From Gemmatimonadales bacterium (GTDB lineage: Bacteria; Gemmatimonadota; Gemmatimonadetes; Gemmatimonadales; GWC2-71-9), in assembly GCA_011772755.1 (NCBI GenBank), contig WVYX01000082.1, positions 104,272-140,714 of the forward strand: a DNA stretch of 36,443 bases, given 5' to 3'. Made by a program: the position numbers and the translations under genes. Below the pieces are notes generated by a model. That model did not search any database, was not told where the DNA came from, and worked only from the letters and a program-made list of their open reading frames with translations. Positions within the stretch are counted from its first letter, which is position 1; the number at the start of each line of letters is the position of its first letter. Positions 22,450-30,191 of the stretch are shown piece by piece.

Positions 22450-24582
22450 ATGCGGCATCTCACAAGGGCAGTACTTGTCGGCTCCGCAGCGCTGCTTCTC
22501 TGCTCCCCGAGCCGCGTGGACAGTCAGACTCAGCAAGAGGCAAGACCGCCGATGGCACGGGTCGTACCGAAGAGACTCGAGAAGCACGGACACGTCCGGA
22601 TCGACAACTACCACTGGCTGAATCAGCGGGAGAATCCGGAGGTCATCGCGTACTTGGAGGCGGAGAACGAATACACCAAGGCCGTAATGGCCCACACGGA
22701 GAACCTGCAGGAGCAGCTCTTCGAGGAAATCCGTGGGCGGATCAAGGAGACGGATATCTCCGTCCCCTACAAGCTCGATGACTACTGGTACTACACGCGC
22801 TGGGAAGAGGGGAAGGAATACCCCATCTACGCTCGAAAGAAAGGCTCTCTGGAGGCGCCAGAACAGATCATGCTCGACGCCAACAAAATGGCAGAAGGGC
22901 ACGGCTTCTTCTCGGTTGGCGGGCGCGCCGTGAGCTTCAACCAGGATATCCTGGCGTTCACGTTCGACACCGTGGGCCGGCGCATCAATGCCATTCGGTT
23001 CAAGAACCTCGAGACCGGTGAGCTGCTCGAGGACATAATTCCGAACGTCACCAGCAACATCGCCTGGGCCAACGACAACCGGACGCTGTTCTACACCAAG
23101 CAGGACCCCCAGACGCTTCGCCGGTACCAGATCTACCGACACCTCCTCGGGACAGACCCGTCGGAGGACGAGCTCGTATTCGAGGAGAAGGACGAGGAGT
23201 TCTCCTGCTACGTATTCCGCACAAAGTCCAAGGCGTACATCATGATCGGCTCGTTCCAGACGCTGAGTAGCGAATACCGGTTCCTTGACGCCGACAATCC
23301 GATGGGCGAGTTCCGCGTCTTCCACCCTCGGGAGCAGGATCATGAGTACGACGTCGACCACTACGCTGACCACTTCTACGTCCGCACCAACGACGGCGCT
23401 AAGAACTTCAAGTTGATGCGGACCCCCGTGACCGACACGCGAAAGGAATCCTGGCAGGAGGTGATCCCCCACCGCGACGACGTGCTCTTGCAGGGAACCG
23501 AGATCTTCCGGGATCACCTGGTGGTGAGCGAGCGGAAGGACGGTCTCGTGCAACTTCGCATCATGCCCTGGAGCGCAGGCACGGAGCACTACCTGGACTT
23601 CGGCGAGGCTGCCTATCTGGCCTACATCAGCACCAACCCCGACTTCGACACGAAGGTCCTCCGCTATGGATACACCTCTCTGACCACACCGACCTCCATC
23701 TACGACTACAACATGGAGACCCGGGAGAAAGTCCTGCTCAAGCAGACCGAGGTTCTGGGTGACTTCGATTCCAACAACTACGTCAGCGAGCGCATCTACG
23801 CCACGGCCGACGACGGGGTGAAGATCCCGATCTCCATCGTGTACCGGAGGGGCACCGAGCGCGACGGCTCAAGCCCACTACTGCTCTACGGGTACGGCTC
23901 GTACGGCGCCAGTCGTGACGCCACGTTCAGCTCCCCGCGGCTCAGCCTGCTCGACCGAGGATTCGTCTACGCCATCGCCCATGTGCGCGGGGGCTCGGAG
24001 ATGGGCCGCTGGTGGTACGAAGACGGGAAACTGTTCAAGAAGAGAAACACCTTCACCGACTTCATCGCCTGCGGCGAGCACTTGATCAAGGAAGGCTATG
24101 CCGCTCCCGACAAGCTCTTCGCCAGAGGCGGCAGCGCCGGCGGGCTCTTGATGGGTGCCATCGCCAACCTGCGCCCCGACCTGTTCCACGGGATCGTGGC
24201 AGCCGTACCATGGGTTGACGTCGTCACCACGATGCTCGACGCGAGCATCCCGCTCACAACCTCAGAGTACGACGAGTGGGGTGACCCGAACGAGAAGGAG
24301 TACTACGAGTACATGCTGTCCTACTCGCCGTACGACAACGTGGAGGCCAAGGACTACCCCAACATGCTGGTCACCACCGGTCTGCATGATTCCCAGGTGC
24401 AGTACTGGGAACCTGCGAAATGGGTGGCCAAGCTGCGGGCCGTGAAGACCGACGACAACCGTTTGATTCTCAAAACCAATATGGAGGCTGGCCACGGCGG
24501 GGCCTCGGGACGGTTCCGGCGCTACAAGGAGATCGCGTTCGAGTACACGTTCCTGCTGGATTTGGCGGGGATTCGGAAGTAG
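22450..24582 (+). CDS. Oligopeptidase B-like S9A prolyl oligopeptidase
   Basis: A 710-aa S9A peptidase with an N-terminal signal-like segment (LTRAVLVGSAALLLCSPS), so probably exported, unlike cytosolic PtrB. The N-terminal region with DNYHWLNQRENPEVIAYLEAEN is typical of the family and is followed by a seven-bladed propeller. The catalytic triad is Ser562 in GGSAGG, Asp647 in TGLHDSQV and His682 in AGHGGASGR; the spacing and motifs match oligopeptidase B. I chose ATG 22450 because GGAGG at 22441-22445 lies 4 nt before it; the ATG-like frame six codons earlier has none. Oligopeptidase B cleaves short peptides after basic residues; specificity here is inferred from the family. Confidence 0.93.
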   Translation: MRHLTRAVLVGSAALLLCSPSRVDSQTQQEARPPMARVVPKRLEKHGHVRIDNYHWLNQRENPEVIAYLEAENEYTKAVMAHTENLQEQLFEEIRGRIKETDISVPYKLDDYWYYTRWEEGKEYPIYARKKGSLEAPEQIMLDANKMAEGHGFFSVGGRAVSFNQDILAFTFDTVGRRINAIRFKNLETGELLEDIIPNVTSNIAWANDNRTLFYTKQDPQTLRRYQIYRHLLGTDPSEDELVFEEKDEEFSCYVFRTKSKAYIMIGSFQTLSSEYRFLDADNPMGEFRVFHPREQDHEYDVDHYADHFYVRTNDGAKNFKLMRTPVTDTRKESWQEVIPHRDDVLLQGTEIFRDHLVVSERKDGLVQLRIMPWSAGTEHYLDFGEAAYLAYISTNPDFDTKVLRYGYTSLTTPTSIYDYNMETREKVLLKQTEVLGDFDSNNYVSERIYATADDGVKIPISIVYRRGTERDGSSPLLLYGYGSYGASRDATFSSPRLSLLDRGFVYAIAHVRGGSEMGRWWYEDGKLFKKRNTFTDFIACGEHLIKEGYAAPDKLFARGGSAGGLLMGAIANLRPDLFHGIVAAVPWVDVVTTMLDASIPLTTSEYDEWGDPNEKEYYEYMLSYSPYDNVEAKDYPNMLVTTGLHDSQVQYWEPAKWVAKLRAVKTDDNRLILKTNMEAGHGGASGRFRRYKEIAFEYTFLLDLAGIRK

Positions 24583-24770
24583 GGATACCGGTCCCTCCAC
24601 TACTCCCCGGCGGCGGGGGCGGCGGCTGCAGCCCTGCCCTCCCATCTCCCGGCAGCAGGCGCGGGAGCCGCCCCTCCGCTGCCCATTTCCCTCAGGCTGC
24701 AGACGCCCGCACGGGGAGAAGGGGCAGTGGGCGACACCCAACGGAGGGCGCACCACACCACGACAAACTG

Positions 24771-24798
24771 CTGATTGCTGATTGCTGATTGCTGATTG
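24771..24798. repeat. Four tandem CTGATTG heptamers
   Basis: Four perfect 7-bp copies lie in the convergent gap between the S9A and AlkD genes (24583-24824), preceded by AACTG. The rest of that gap is GC-rich with many G and C runs and a GGCTGCAGCC palindrome, and holds no gene. Probably a slippage-type microsatellite. Confidence 0.85.
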
Positions 24799-24824
24799 CC
24801 CACTAGGCTGAGAGCTGCTGGCGC

Positions 24825-25583
24825 TCACCGCCTCGTCTTTTCCAGCAGCCGCTTGCGCCGTCGCTCGGGAAACCGCTCAATCGCGTACCGTACCGTCGTC
24901 CGGGGAATCCTGGGCCCGTGCCGCAGCAGGAATCCCTCGAGGCGCGACATATCTGCTTTCCCCGCCTCCCGGAGCAGCCAGCCACACGCCTTGTGCAGGA
25001 GATCCTCGGGATCGTCCAGCAGGGTCTCCACCAGGGCGTAGACCGTGTTGAGGTGCTCGCCTTTCCGGGCCAGCGGCACAAACGTGACCACAGCCGCCCG
25101 GCGCAGCCACAGATTGGGCGAGGACGTCCAGCGCCGCACCCGGGGAATCAGGTCCGGGTACGAAAGCACCAGAGGGGTGAGAACCTCCGGTGCCAGGCCG
25201 TCGACAGCCGCCCAGTTTGGCGCGTGGCCGCCCACGATCCACCGCTCGACCGTCCCGAGCAGGGAACGCTCATACCCGCCGCGGTACCGGCCTAGCACGA
25301 GGGCACCGAGGACCTTGGATTCCAAGTACCGGCTGCGCATCATGGCGTCGCAGAAGGCGACGGCATCCCCCACCGCCCAGAACGGCTTGACGGCCTGGTA
25401 GAGCTCTCTGGCCAGTGCCCTGATGCTCGGAGCCCGCACCCCGTAGAGCGCCACCTGGTCCGCTGCCCTGAAGTAAGTGCGGCCCTGCTCCGCATTCCTC
25501 CGGTCTCCCAGAGCCCGCAGGCGAGCCGTGGCGTCATTCGCTACCGCCCGCGGCGTCATCCGCCCGGCTTTGCTAGCGGACAT
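24825..25583 (-). CDS. AlkD-like DNA alkylation repair glycosylase
   Basis: AlkD proteins are HEAT-like-repeat DNA glycosylases that excise bulky or cationic alkylated purines without flipping the base. The 252-aa chain is almost all helices and has the domain signature YGVRAPSIRALARELYQ, then the pocket segment NWAAVDGLAP (Trp and Asp four residues apart, as in the AlkD active site) and SSPNLWLRRAAVVTFVPLAR with the conserved Arg. Length and architecture are normal. GGAGGAGG about 6 nt before ATG makes the start secure. The gene converges on the S9A peptidase and diverges from the large metalloprotease-barrel gene. It is likely a stand-alone repair gene. Confidence 0.92.
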   Translation of the reverse strand: MSASKAGRMTPRAVANDATARLRALGDRRNAEQGRTYFRAADQVALYGVRAPSIRALARELYQAVKPFWAVGDAVAFCDAMMRSRYLESKVLGALVLGRYRGGYERSLLGTVERWIVGGHAPNWAAVDGLAPEVLTPLVLSYPDLIPRVRRWTSSPNLWLRRAAVVTFVPLARKGEHLNTVYALVETLLDDPEDLLHKACGWLLREAGKADMSRLEGFLLRHGPRIPRTTVRYAIERFPERRRKRLLEKTRR

Positions 25584-25633
25584 CTACCGCCTCCTCCCTC
25601 GGCTGCTGAGATTTAACGAGAAGGATCGTGGCT

Positions 25634-25657
25634 CGTCTGCCATTTGGGAAGCAGACG
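25634..25657. repeat. Hairpin CGTCTGC-N10-GCAGACG in divergent gap
   Basis: Perfect 7-bp arms (25634-25640 and 25651-25657) lie between the alkD-like gene and the gene at 25840. It could be an operator or an mRNA leader structure of either gene. The remainder of the gap 25584-25839 shows no gene and no clear promoter. Confidence 0.35.
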
Positions 25658-25839
25658 CGCCCCGGGGGGAGGACAGGAGGCGTCCTGAATGGTGGACGAC
25701 TTGCCAGGTTGGATGGGCAGCTGGCGGAATTCCAGAATGGCATCGCCGGCCTACGCGACGGGAGGAGAATGCCGCCTGCGGAACATTTCTTGCCGGCCCG
25801 CTGTCTTAGTACTGAGATGAGCCTACTTCCGGAGGTTTG

Positions 25840-28800
25840 ATGAGTTCCACGCACAGCGTGAGAGCGTGCGTCGGCGCGATCGTGGCGAGCGTCGCCCTCT
25901 CCGCCACGGTCCCCACCGCCGAAGCGCAGTACTTCGGGCGCAACAAGGTGCAGTACGAGAATTTCGACTTCGAGGTGCTCAAGACCGACCACTTCGACAT
26001 CTACTACTATCCCGAAGAGCAGGTGGCGGTGGAGTACGCGGCTCTCATGGCCGAGCGCTGGTACGCCCGGCTCTCTCGCCTGCTGAATCATGAGTTGAGC
26101 GGGCGACAGCCCCTCATCCTGTATGCGAGCGGGCCTCATTTCCGCCAGACCAATACGCTGCAGGGAGACCTCGGCGAGGCCACGGGGGGCGTCACCGAGA
26201 TCCTCAAGCGGCGGATTGTGCTCCCCTTCGCGGGGCCCCTTCCCGAGACCGACCACGTGCTCGGTCATGAGCTAGTGCATGCGTTCCAGTTCGACATGAC
26301 CGGTGAGGGTGGCGGCATCGCCATGGCAGGCGTCCCCAGCGTGATGCGCTTTCCGCTGTGGTTCGTGGAGGGGATGGCAGAGTACCTATCGGTCGGCGCC
26401 CGGGATCCGAATACGGCAATGTGGATGCGCGACGCCGTGCGGGAAGAGCTCCCGTCGGTGGAGAAGCTGAGCGACCCGAGGTTCTTCCCTTACCGCTGGG
26501 GGCAGTCCTTGTGGGCGTATGTCGCCGGGCGCTGGGGCGACGACGCAGTGGGGCGCATTCTCAAGGCCTCTCGTTCGGCTCGCAACCCAGCGCTGGCCTT
26601 CGGTCGCATCCTGCGGGTGTCGGCGGACTCCGTGGTTCAGCAGTGGCATCGCCAGCTGCGTGCAACGTATCTGCCCCTGATGGACGAGACGAGCCCGCCC
26701 GATGACTACGGACGCGCGCTCATCACCCCAATCACGAGTGGGGGCCGGCTCAACATTGCGCCCTCCCTGTCACCTGACGGCGACCGGATCGTGTTCCTTT
26801 CGGAGCGGGATCTGTTCTCCGTCGACATGTTCCTGGCTGACACCAAGACGGGCGAGATCCTGAAGAAGATCACCAGGACAGCCGTCGACCCCCACTTCGA
26901 GAGCCTCCAGTTCATCTATTCGGCGGGAGCTTGGGACCACAGCGGCGAGCGGTTCGTATTCGGCGCCATCACCAAGGGCCGACCGGTGCTCACGATCATG
27001 AATATCGAGCGGGGCAACGTTGAGCGAGAAGTACAGCTGCCCGAGCTGGGGGAAGTGTACAATCCCAGCTGGTCCCGGGACGGACGCTACGTAGCATTCT
27101 CCGGACTGGTGGGGGGCTTGTCGGACCTATATGTGTACGATCTCCAGGAGAGCGTGCTCAGACGGCTCACCAACGACGCGTACGCGGACCTTCAGCCTGC
27201 CTGGTCACCAGACGGCAGTACGCTCGCCTTCGTCACGGACCGGTTCTCAACTGGACTGTCGAGTCTGCTCTACGGCAACTACCGCATTGGACTGATTGAT
27301 GCTTCGTCAGGGGCGGTCCGGCCCCTGCAGGCGTTCGATGAGGGCAAGCACATCAATCCCCAGTGGTCGCCGGACGGCCAGAGCCTCTACTTCGTCTCGG
27401 ATCAGAACGGGATCTCCAATCTCTACCGCGCGGAGGTGGCGAGCGGTGAGCTTCACCAAGTCACCAACCTCTACACGGGGATCAGCGGCATTACGGCGCT
27501 GAGTCCGGCCCTCACGGTGGCGGCACGCAGCGGCGAGGTGGCGTTCAGCGTGTACGAGGAGGACGTGAACGCCGTCTATTTGGCGGAGGAACCCGAGGTG
27601 TTGGCTGGTGGGCCGGTCCTGCCCCCGTTTGTCGGGATTGACCCGGCGCTGTTGCCGCCCACCCAACGGCTCACGGACGATGTGGCGAGTCTCCTCGCCA
27701 ACGCCTTCTTCGGGCTGCCGGACACCGTGGGGTACACCAGGGACACCTATCGTCCCAAGTTCGCGCTCGACTACATTGCGCAGCCGTCTCTCGCCGTGGG
27801 GGCGGACCGGTTCGGTACCTACATCGCCGGTGGCGCGGCACTGTTCTGGAGCGACATGCTCGGCGGCCACAACCTCGCCACGGCGCTCCAGGTGCAAGGG
27901 AGCCTCAAGGACATCGCTGCGCTGGTGGGGTATTCCAACCTCACTAAGCGACTGAACTGGACCGTGTCAGCCCAGCAGATCCCGTACCTGAGTGGGTTCG
28001 TGAATCTCTTTATCGATCAGTCCGGGCACCTGGTCGAGGATGTCCTGCTCTTGCGGCAGACCAACCGGAGCATCTCTTCGACGTTCGCCTATCCCTTGAG
28101 CCGGGTGCAGCGGATTGAGGGGTCGGCGGGCTTTCTCAACATCACGTTCGACGCCGAACGCCGCATCCGCGGAGTCTTCATTGATACGACCATTAATCTC
28201 GACGCACGCGACGCCCTCAACCTGGGTCAGGCAAGCGCCGCTCTGGTGTATGACAACTCCTTCTTCGGCATCGCGAGCCCCCTTCTCGGACAACGCTACC
28301 GGCTGGAGGCCGGCACCACCTTCGGCTCGCTCGACTTCTTCACGGGCATCGCCGACTTCCGCAAGTACGTGATGCCGGTGCGGCCGTTCACGCTGGCCGC
28401 ACGCGTGTTGCACTATGGTCGGTACGGACCGGACGCCGACACCCTTGCCCTCCCCCCATTGTTCCTGGGATACGACGGACTGGTGCGTGGCTACGGATTC
28501 GGCTCGTTCGATTTCTTCGAGGAATGCGAGATCGACGGCTCCTGCCCCAACTACAGCCAGCTCTGGGGATCCAAGATGATCGTGGCGAACCTGGAGATAA
28601 GGTTCCCGCCCCTGGGCGTACTGGGGCTTGGCAGTGGGCTGTTCGGGTTCCTCCCGATAGAGATGGTGATCTTCGGTGATGCAGGGCTGGCGTGGTACGG
28701 TGCCGACCGCATCGACTTCGTGGGAGACGAATTCGACGATCGCCCCTTCTTCTCCGGCGGCGACCGCAGGCCCATTTACAGCGCCGGCACCGGACTGCGG

Positions 28801-28902
28801 ATGAACCTGTTTGGGATAGCAATCATCGAGCTGGACTGGGTCTACCCATTCAATCGGGCGCGGGGTGGTCACTTCCAGTTCTCGTTCGCACCGGGATTCT
28901 AG
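25840..28902 (+). CDS. Secreted HEXXH metalloprotease + PD40 propeller + beta-barrel
   Basis: A 1020-aa envelope protein with a signal peptide ending near PTAEAQ. The first domain resembles peptidase-MA-type gluzincins: HELVH at 143-147, then WFVEGMAEYLS with Glu177 and Glu181 about 30-34 residues later as candidate third zinc ligand. Residues ~290-570 repeat the TolB/PD40 pattern (PSLSPDGDRIVFLSER, PSWSRDGRYVAFSG, PAWSPDGSTLAFVTD, PQWSPDGQSLYFVSD), a beta-propeller. The last ~350 residues alternate Gly/aromatic-rich strands and end in FQFSFAPGF, as in outer-membrane barrels of the bacterial surface antigen type, with a terminal Phe for BAM recognition. GGAGG at 25831-25835 precedes ATG by 4 nt. 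This suggests a protease displayed on the outer membrane; its substrate is unknown. Confidence 0.88.
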   Translation: MSSTHSVRACVGAIVASVALSATVPTAEAQYFGRNKVQYENFDFEVLKTDHFDIYYYPEEQVAVEYAALMAERWYARLSRLLNHELSGRQPLILYASGPHFRQTNTLQGDLGEATGGVTEILKRRIVLPFAGPLPETDHVLGHELVHAFQFDMTGEGGGIAMAGVPSVMRFPLWFVEGMAEYLSVGARDPNTAMWMRDAVREELPSVEKLSDPRFFPYRWGQSLWAYVAGRWGDDAVGRILKASRSARNPALAFGRILRVSADSVVQQWHRQLRATYLPLMDETSPPDDYGRALITPITSGGRLNIAPSLSPDGDRIVFLSERDLFSVDMFLADTKTGEILKKITRTAVDPHFESLQFIYSAGAWDHSGERFVFGAITKGRPVLTIMNIERGNVEREVQLPELGEVYNPSWSRDGRYVAFSGLVGGLSDLYVYDLQESVLRRLTNDAYADLQPAWSPDGSTLAFVTDRFSTGLSSLLYGNYRIGLIDASSGAVRPLQAFDEGKHINPQWSPDGQSLYFVSDQNGISNLYRAEVASGELHQVTNLYTGISGITALSPALTVAARSGEVAFSVYEEDVNAVYLAEEPEVLAGGPVLPPFVGIDPALLPPTQRLTDDVASLLANAFFGLPDTVGYTRDTYRPKFALDYIAQPSLAVGADRFGTYIAGGAALFWSDMLGGHNLATALQVQGSLKDIAALVGYSNLTKRLNWTVSAQQIPYLSGFVNLFIDQSGHLVEDVLLLRQTNRSISSTFAYPLSRVQRIEGSAGFLNITFDAERRIRGVFIDTTINLDARDALNLGQASAALVYDNSFFGIASPLLGQRYRLEAGTTFGSLDFFTGIADFRKYVMPVRPFTLAARVLHYGRYGPDADTLALPPLFLGYDGLVRGYGFGSFDFFEECEIDGSCPNYSQLWGSKMIVANLEIRFPPLGVLGLGSGLFGFLPIEMVIFGDAGLAWYGADRIDFVGDEFDDRPFFSGGDRRPIYSAGTGLRMNLFGIAIIELDWVYPFNRARGGHFQFSFAPGF

Positions 28903-28961
28903 CAGGCGGTCGGGCGTACAGGCGGTCGGGCGGTCGGTCGTGGCCGCCTGACCGCCTGACC
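28903..28961 (+). repeat. GGCGGTC-word inverted repeat after a stop codon
   Basis: Copies of GGCGGTCGG begin 2 nt after the stop of the protease-barrel gene. The left part (28918-28937) pairs imperfectly with GGCCGCCTGACCGCCTGAC (28942-28960). It resembles the palindrome at 18819-18894 in word content. It may serve as a terminator for the plus strand. Confidence 0.6.
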
Positions 28962-28975
28962 CTCACGAAACAAAG

Positions 28976-29001
28976 AACGCCAGGACTTCAGCCCTGGCGT
29001 T
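28976..29001 (-). terminator. Terminator of the leucine dehydrogenase-type gene
   Basis: AACGCCAGG (28976-28984) pairs exactly with CCTGGCGTT (28993-29001) around an 8-nt loop. On the minus strand the stem is followed by CTTTGTTTCG, a T-rich tail. It lies 25 nt past the stop of the minus-strand gene at 29026. Confidence 0.7.
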
Positions 29002-29025
29002 GCCCCTCCCGCGACTCCTCTGCCG

Positions 29026-30084
29026 CTACTGCCCCTTTGATTGCTGTTTTTTCGCCAGCACCCGCTCAACCCGCCGCGCCGCCGCGCGCAGAGGAGATTC
29101 GTCCCGCTCCGCCGCCTCGCTGAAGATCTCACCCAGCACCACCTCAAACCCCCGAATCCGTTCGCGGATCTGCTCCTCCGTGTGATCACCACGGTCCAAC
29201 AGCGGTAGGGCCGTGGCGCCTCCGGCATTGATAACGTAGTCCGGCGCGTACAGAATGCCGCGGGCGTGGAGCCGCTCGGCATCCTGGTCCTGCGCGAGCT
29301 GATTGTTCGCGCATCCGGCCACGATGCGGCACTGAAGGGTCGGAATCGTCTCCTGATTCAGTGTGGCACCCACGGCGCAAGGGGCGTAGACATCGCACAC
29401 GGTAGAGTAGGCAAGCTCCGGTGCGATCACCTCCCCACCCAAGTCCCGCGCCACCTCCTCAGCCCGACCAGCCACAGTGTCAGTCAGCAACACGTGAGCA
29501 CCAGCGTCAGTGAGCATGCGGGAAAGCGGCACCCCAACATCGCCGATCCCCTGCACCAGCACTGTCCGTCCAGCCACGTCGGGTTCGCCGAAAAGGTGCC
29601 CCAGTGCGGCACGAATGCCGGTGAACGTTCCCAGCGCCGTGTACGGCCCCGGATCCAACGTGCGGCCGTCGCGGGCACCGCCGTGCACAAACTGAGTCTC
29701 GCGCGCAATGACGACCATGTCCTGCGGCGTGGTGCCGAGGTCCGGCCCACAGGCGTACGCGCCCCTGAGCAGCGCAACCAGTCGCCCGAAGCGTTCCAGG
29801 AGTCCTTCCCGATCCCGCCCCTGGAGCGGACGCGGCACCGCCAGAACGCTCTTTCCACCACCGAGCTCGAACCCGATGGTGGCCCACTTGTAGGTCATCC
29901 CTTCCGCCAGACGCATTGCGTCGCGCAGGCCCTCCTCCGGACTCGAATACACGTTCATACGGCACCCACCCATGGCGGGGCCGAGCGTCGTGTCGTGAAT
30001 GGCGATGAAGATCCAAGTACCGGTGGGCTCGTCGTAGGCCGTCACGACCGCTTCACCATGCCACTGTGCTATGAGGGATTGCAT
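29026..30084 (-). CDS. Leucine/valine dehydrogenase-type amino acid dehydrogenase
   Basis: A 352-aa member of the Glu/Leu/Phe/Val dehydrogenase family; its length and motifs fit leucine or valine dehydrogenase, which deaminate branched-chain amino acids with NAD+. The substrate domain has LGPAMGGCRM, the Lys66 in MTYKWA and the catalytic Lys78 in GFELGGGKSV. The Rossmann motif GIGDVG in VLVQGIGDVGVPLSRML binds NAD, and NNQLA and YVINAGG follow. I chose ATG 30084 because homology begins at MQSLIAQWHGEAVV; a longer frame adds 26 unlikely residues. There is no Shine-Dalgarno site, and TAGCTT lies 8 nt upstream. The gene is divergent from the AI-2E-family permease. It suits a cell feeding on peptides. 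Confidence 0.92.
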   Translation of the reverse strand: MQSLIAQWHGEAVVTAYDEPTGTWIFIAIHDTTLGPAMGGCRMNVYSSPEEGLRDAMRLAEGMTYKWATIGFELGGGKSVLAVPRPLQGRDREGLLERFGRLVALLRGAYACGPDLGTTPQDMVVIARETQFVHGGARDGRTLDPGPYTALGTFTGIRAALGHLFGEPDVAGRTVLVQGIGDVGVPLSRMLTDAGAHVLLTDTVAGRAEEVARDLGGEVIAPELAYSTVCDVYAPCAVGATLNQETIPTLQCRIVAGCANNQLAQDQDAERLHARGILYAPDYVINAGGATALPLLDRGDHTEEQIRERIRGFEVVLGEIFSEAAERDESPLRAAARRVERVLAKKQQSKGQ

Positions 30085-30092
30085 GGGAGGAG

Positions 30093-30098
30093 AAGCTA
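30093..30098 (-). promoter_or_regulatory. Candidate -10 box (TAGCTT) for the leucine dehydrogenase gene
   Basis: TAGCTT on the minus strand ends 8 nt before the ATG at 30084, which lacks a ribosome-binding site because the intervening bases are CTCCTCCC-like pyrimidines. It fits the TANNNT pattern seen before other such genes in the window. Confidence 0.3.
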
Positions 30099-30179
30099 GA
30101 CCGAATGGCACAACGGCGAAAGGGCAGCTCAGCGACGCCGTGACGGCTGTCGAGGGTGGCAAGGCGAACCGGAGCCGGA

Positions 30180-30185
30180 TACACT
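30180..30185 (+). promoter_or_regulatory. Candidate -10 box (TACACT) for the AI-2E-family gene
   Basis: TACACT ends 6 nt before the ATG at 30192, which has no Shine-Dalgarno site. It fits the TANNNT pattern for a leaderless or nearly leaderless transcript. No -35 box is evident. Confidence 0.3.
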
Positions 30186-30191
30186 TCCCAC

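Noticed and set aside
22333-23589. 418-codon minus-strand frame opposite the S9A peptidase
   Set aside because: The peptidase is complete with triad and propeller on the plus strand. The antisense product has no ribosome site or recognisable motif.
24771-24798. CRISPR-like array
   Set aside because: The heptamers are directly contiguous without spacers, so this is a microsatellite.
25628-25840. Possible 70-aa protein before the protease-barrel gene
   Set aside because: No ribosome site, odd composition and overlap with a hairpin and the downstream start region; it looks like chance.
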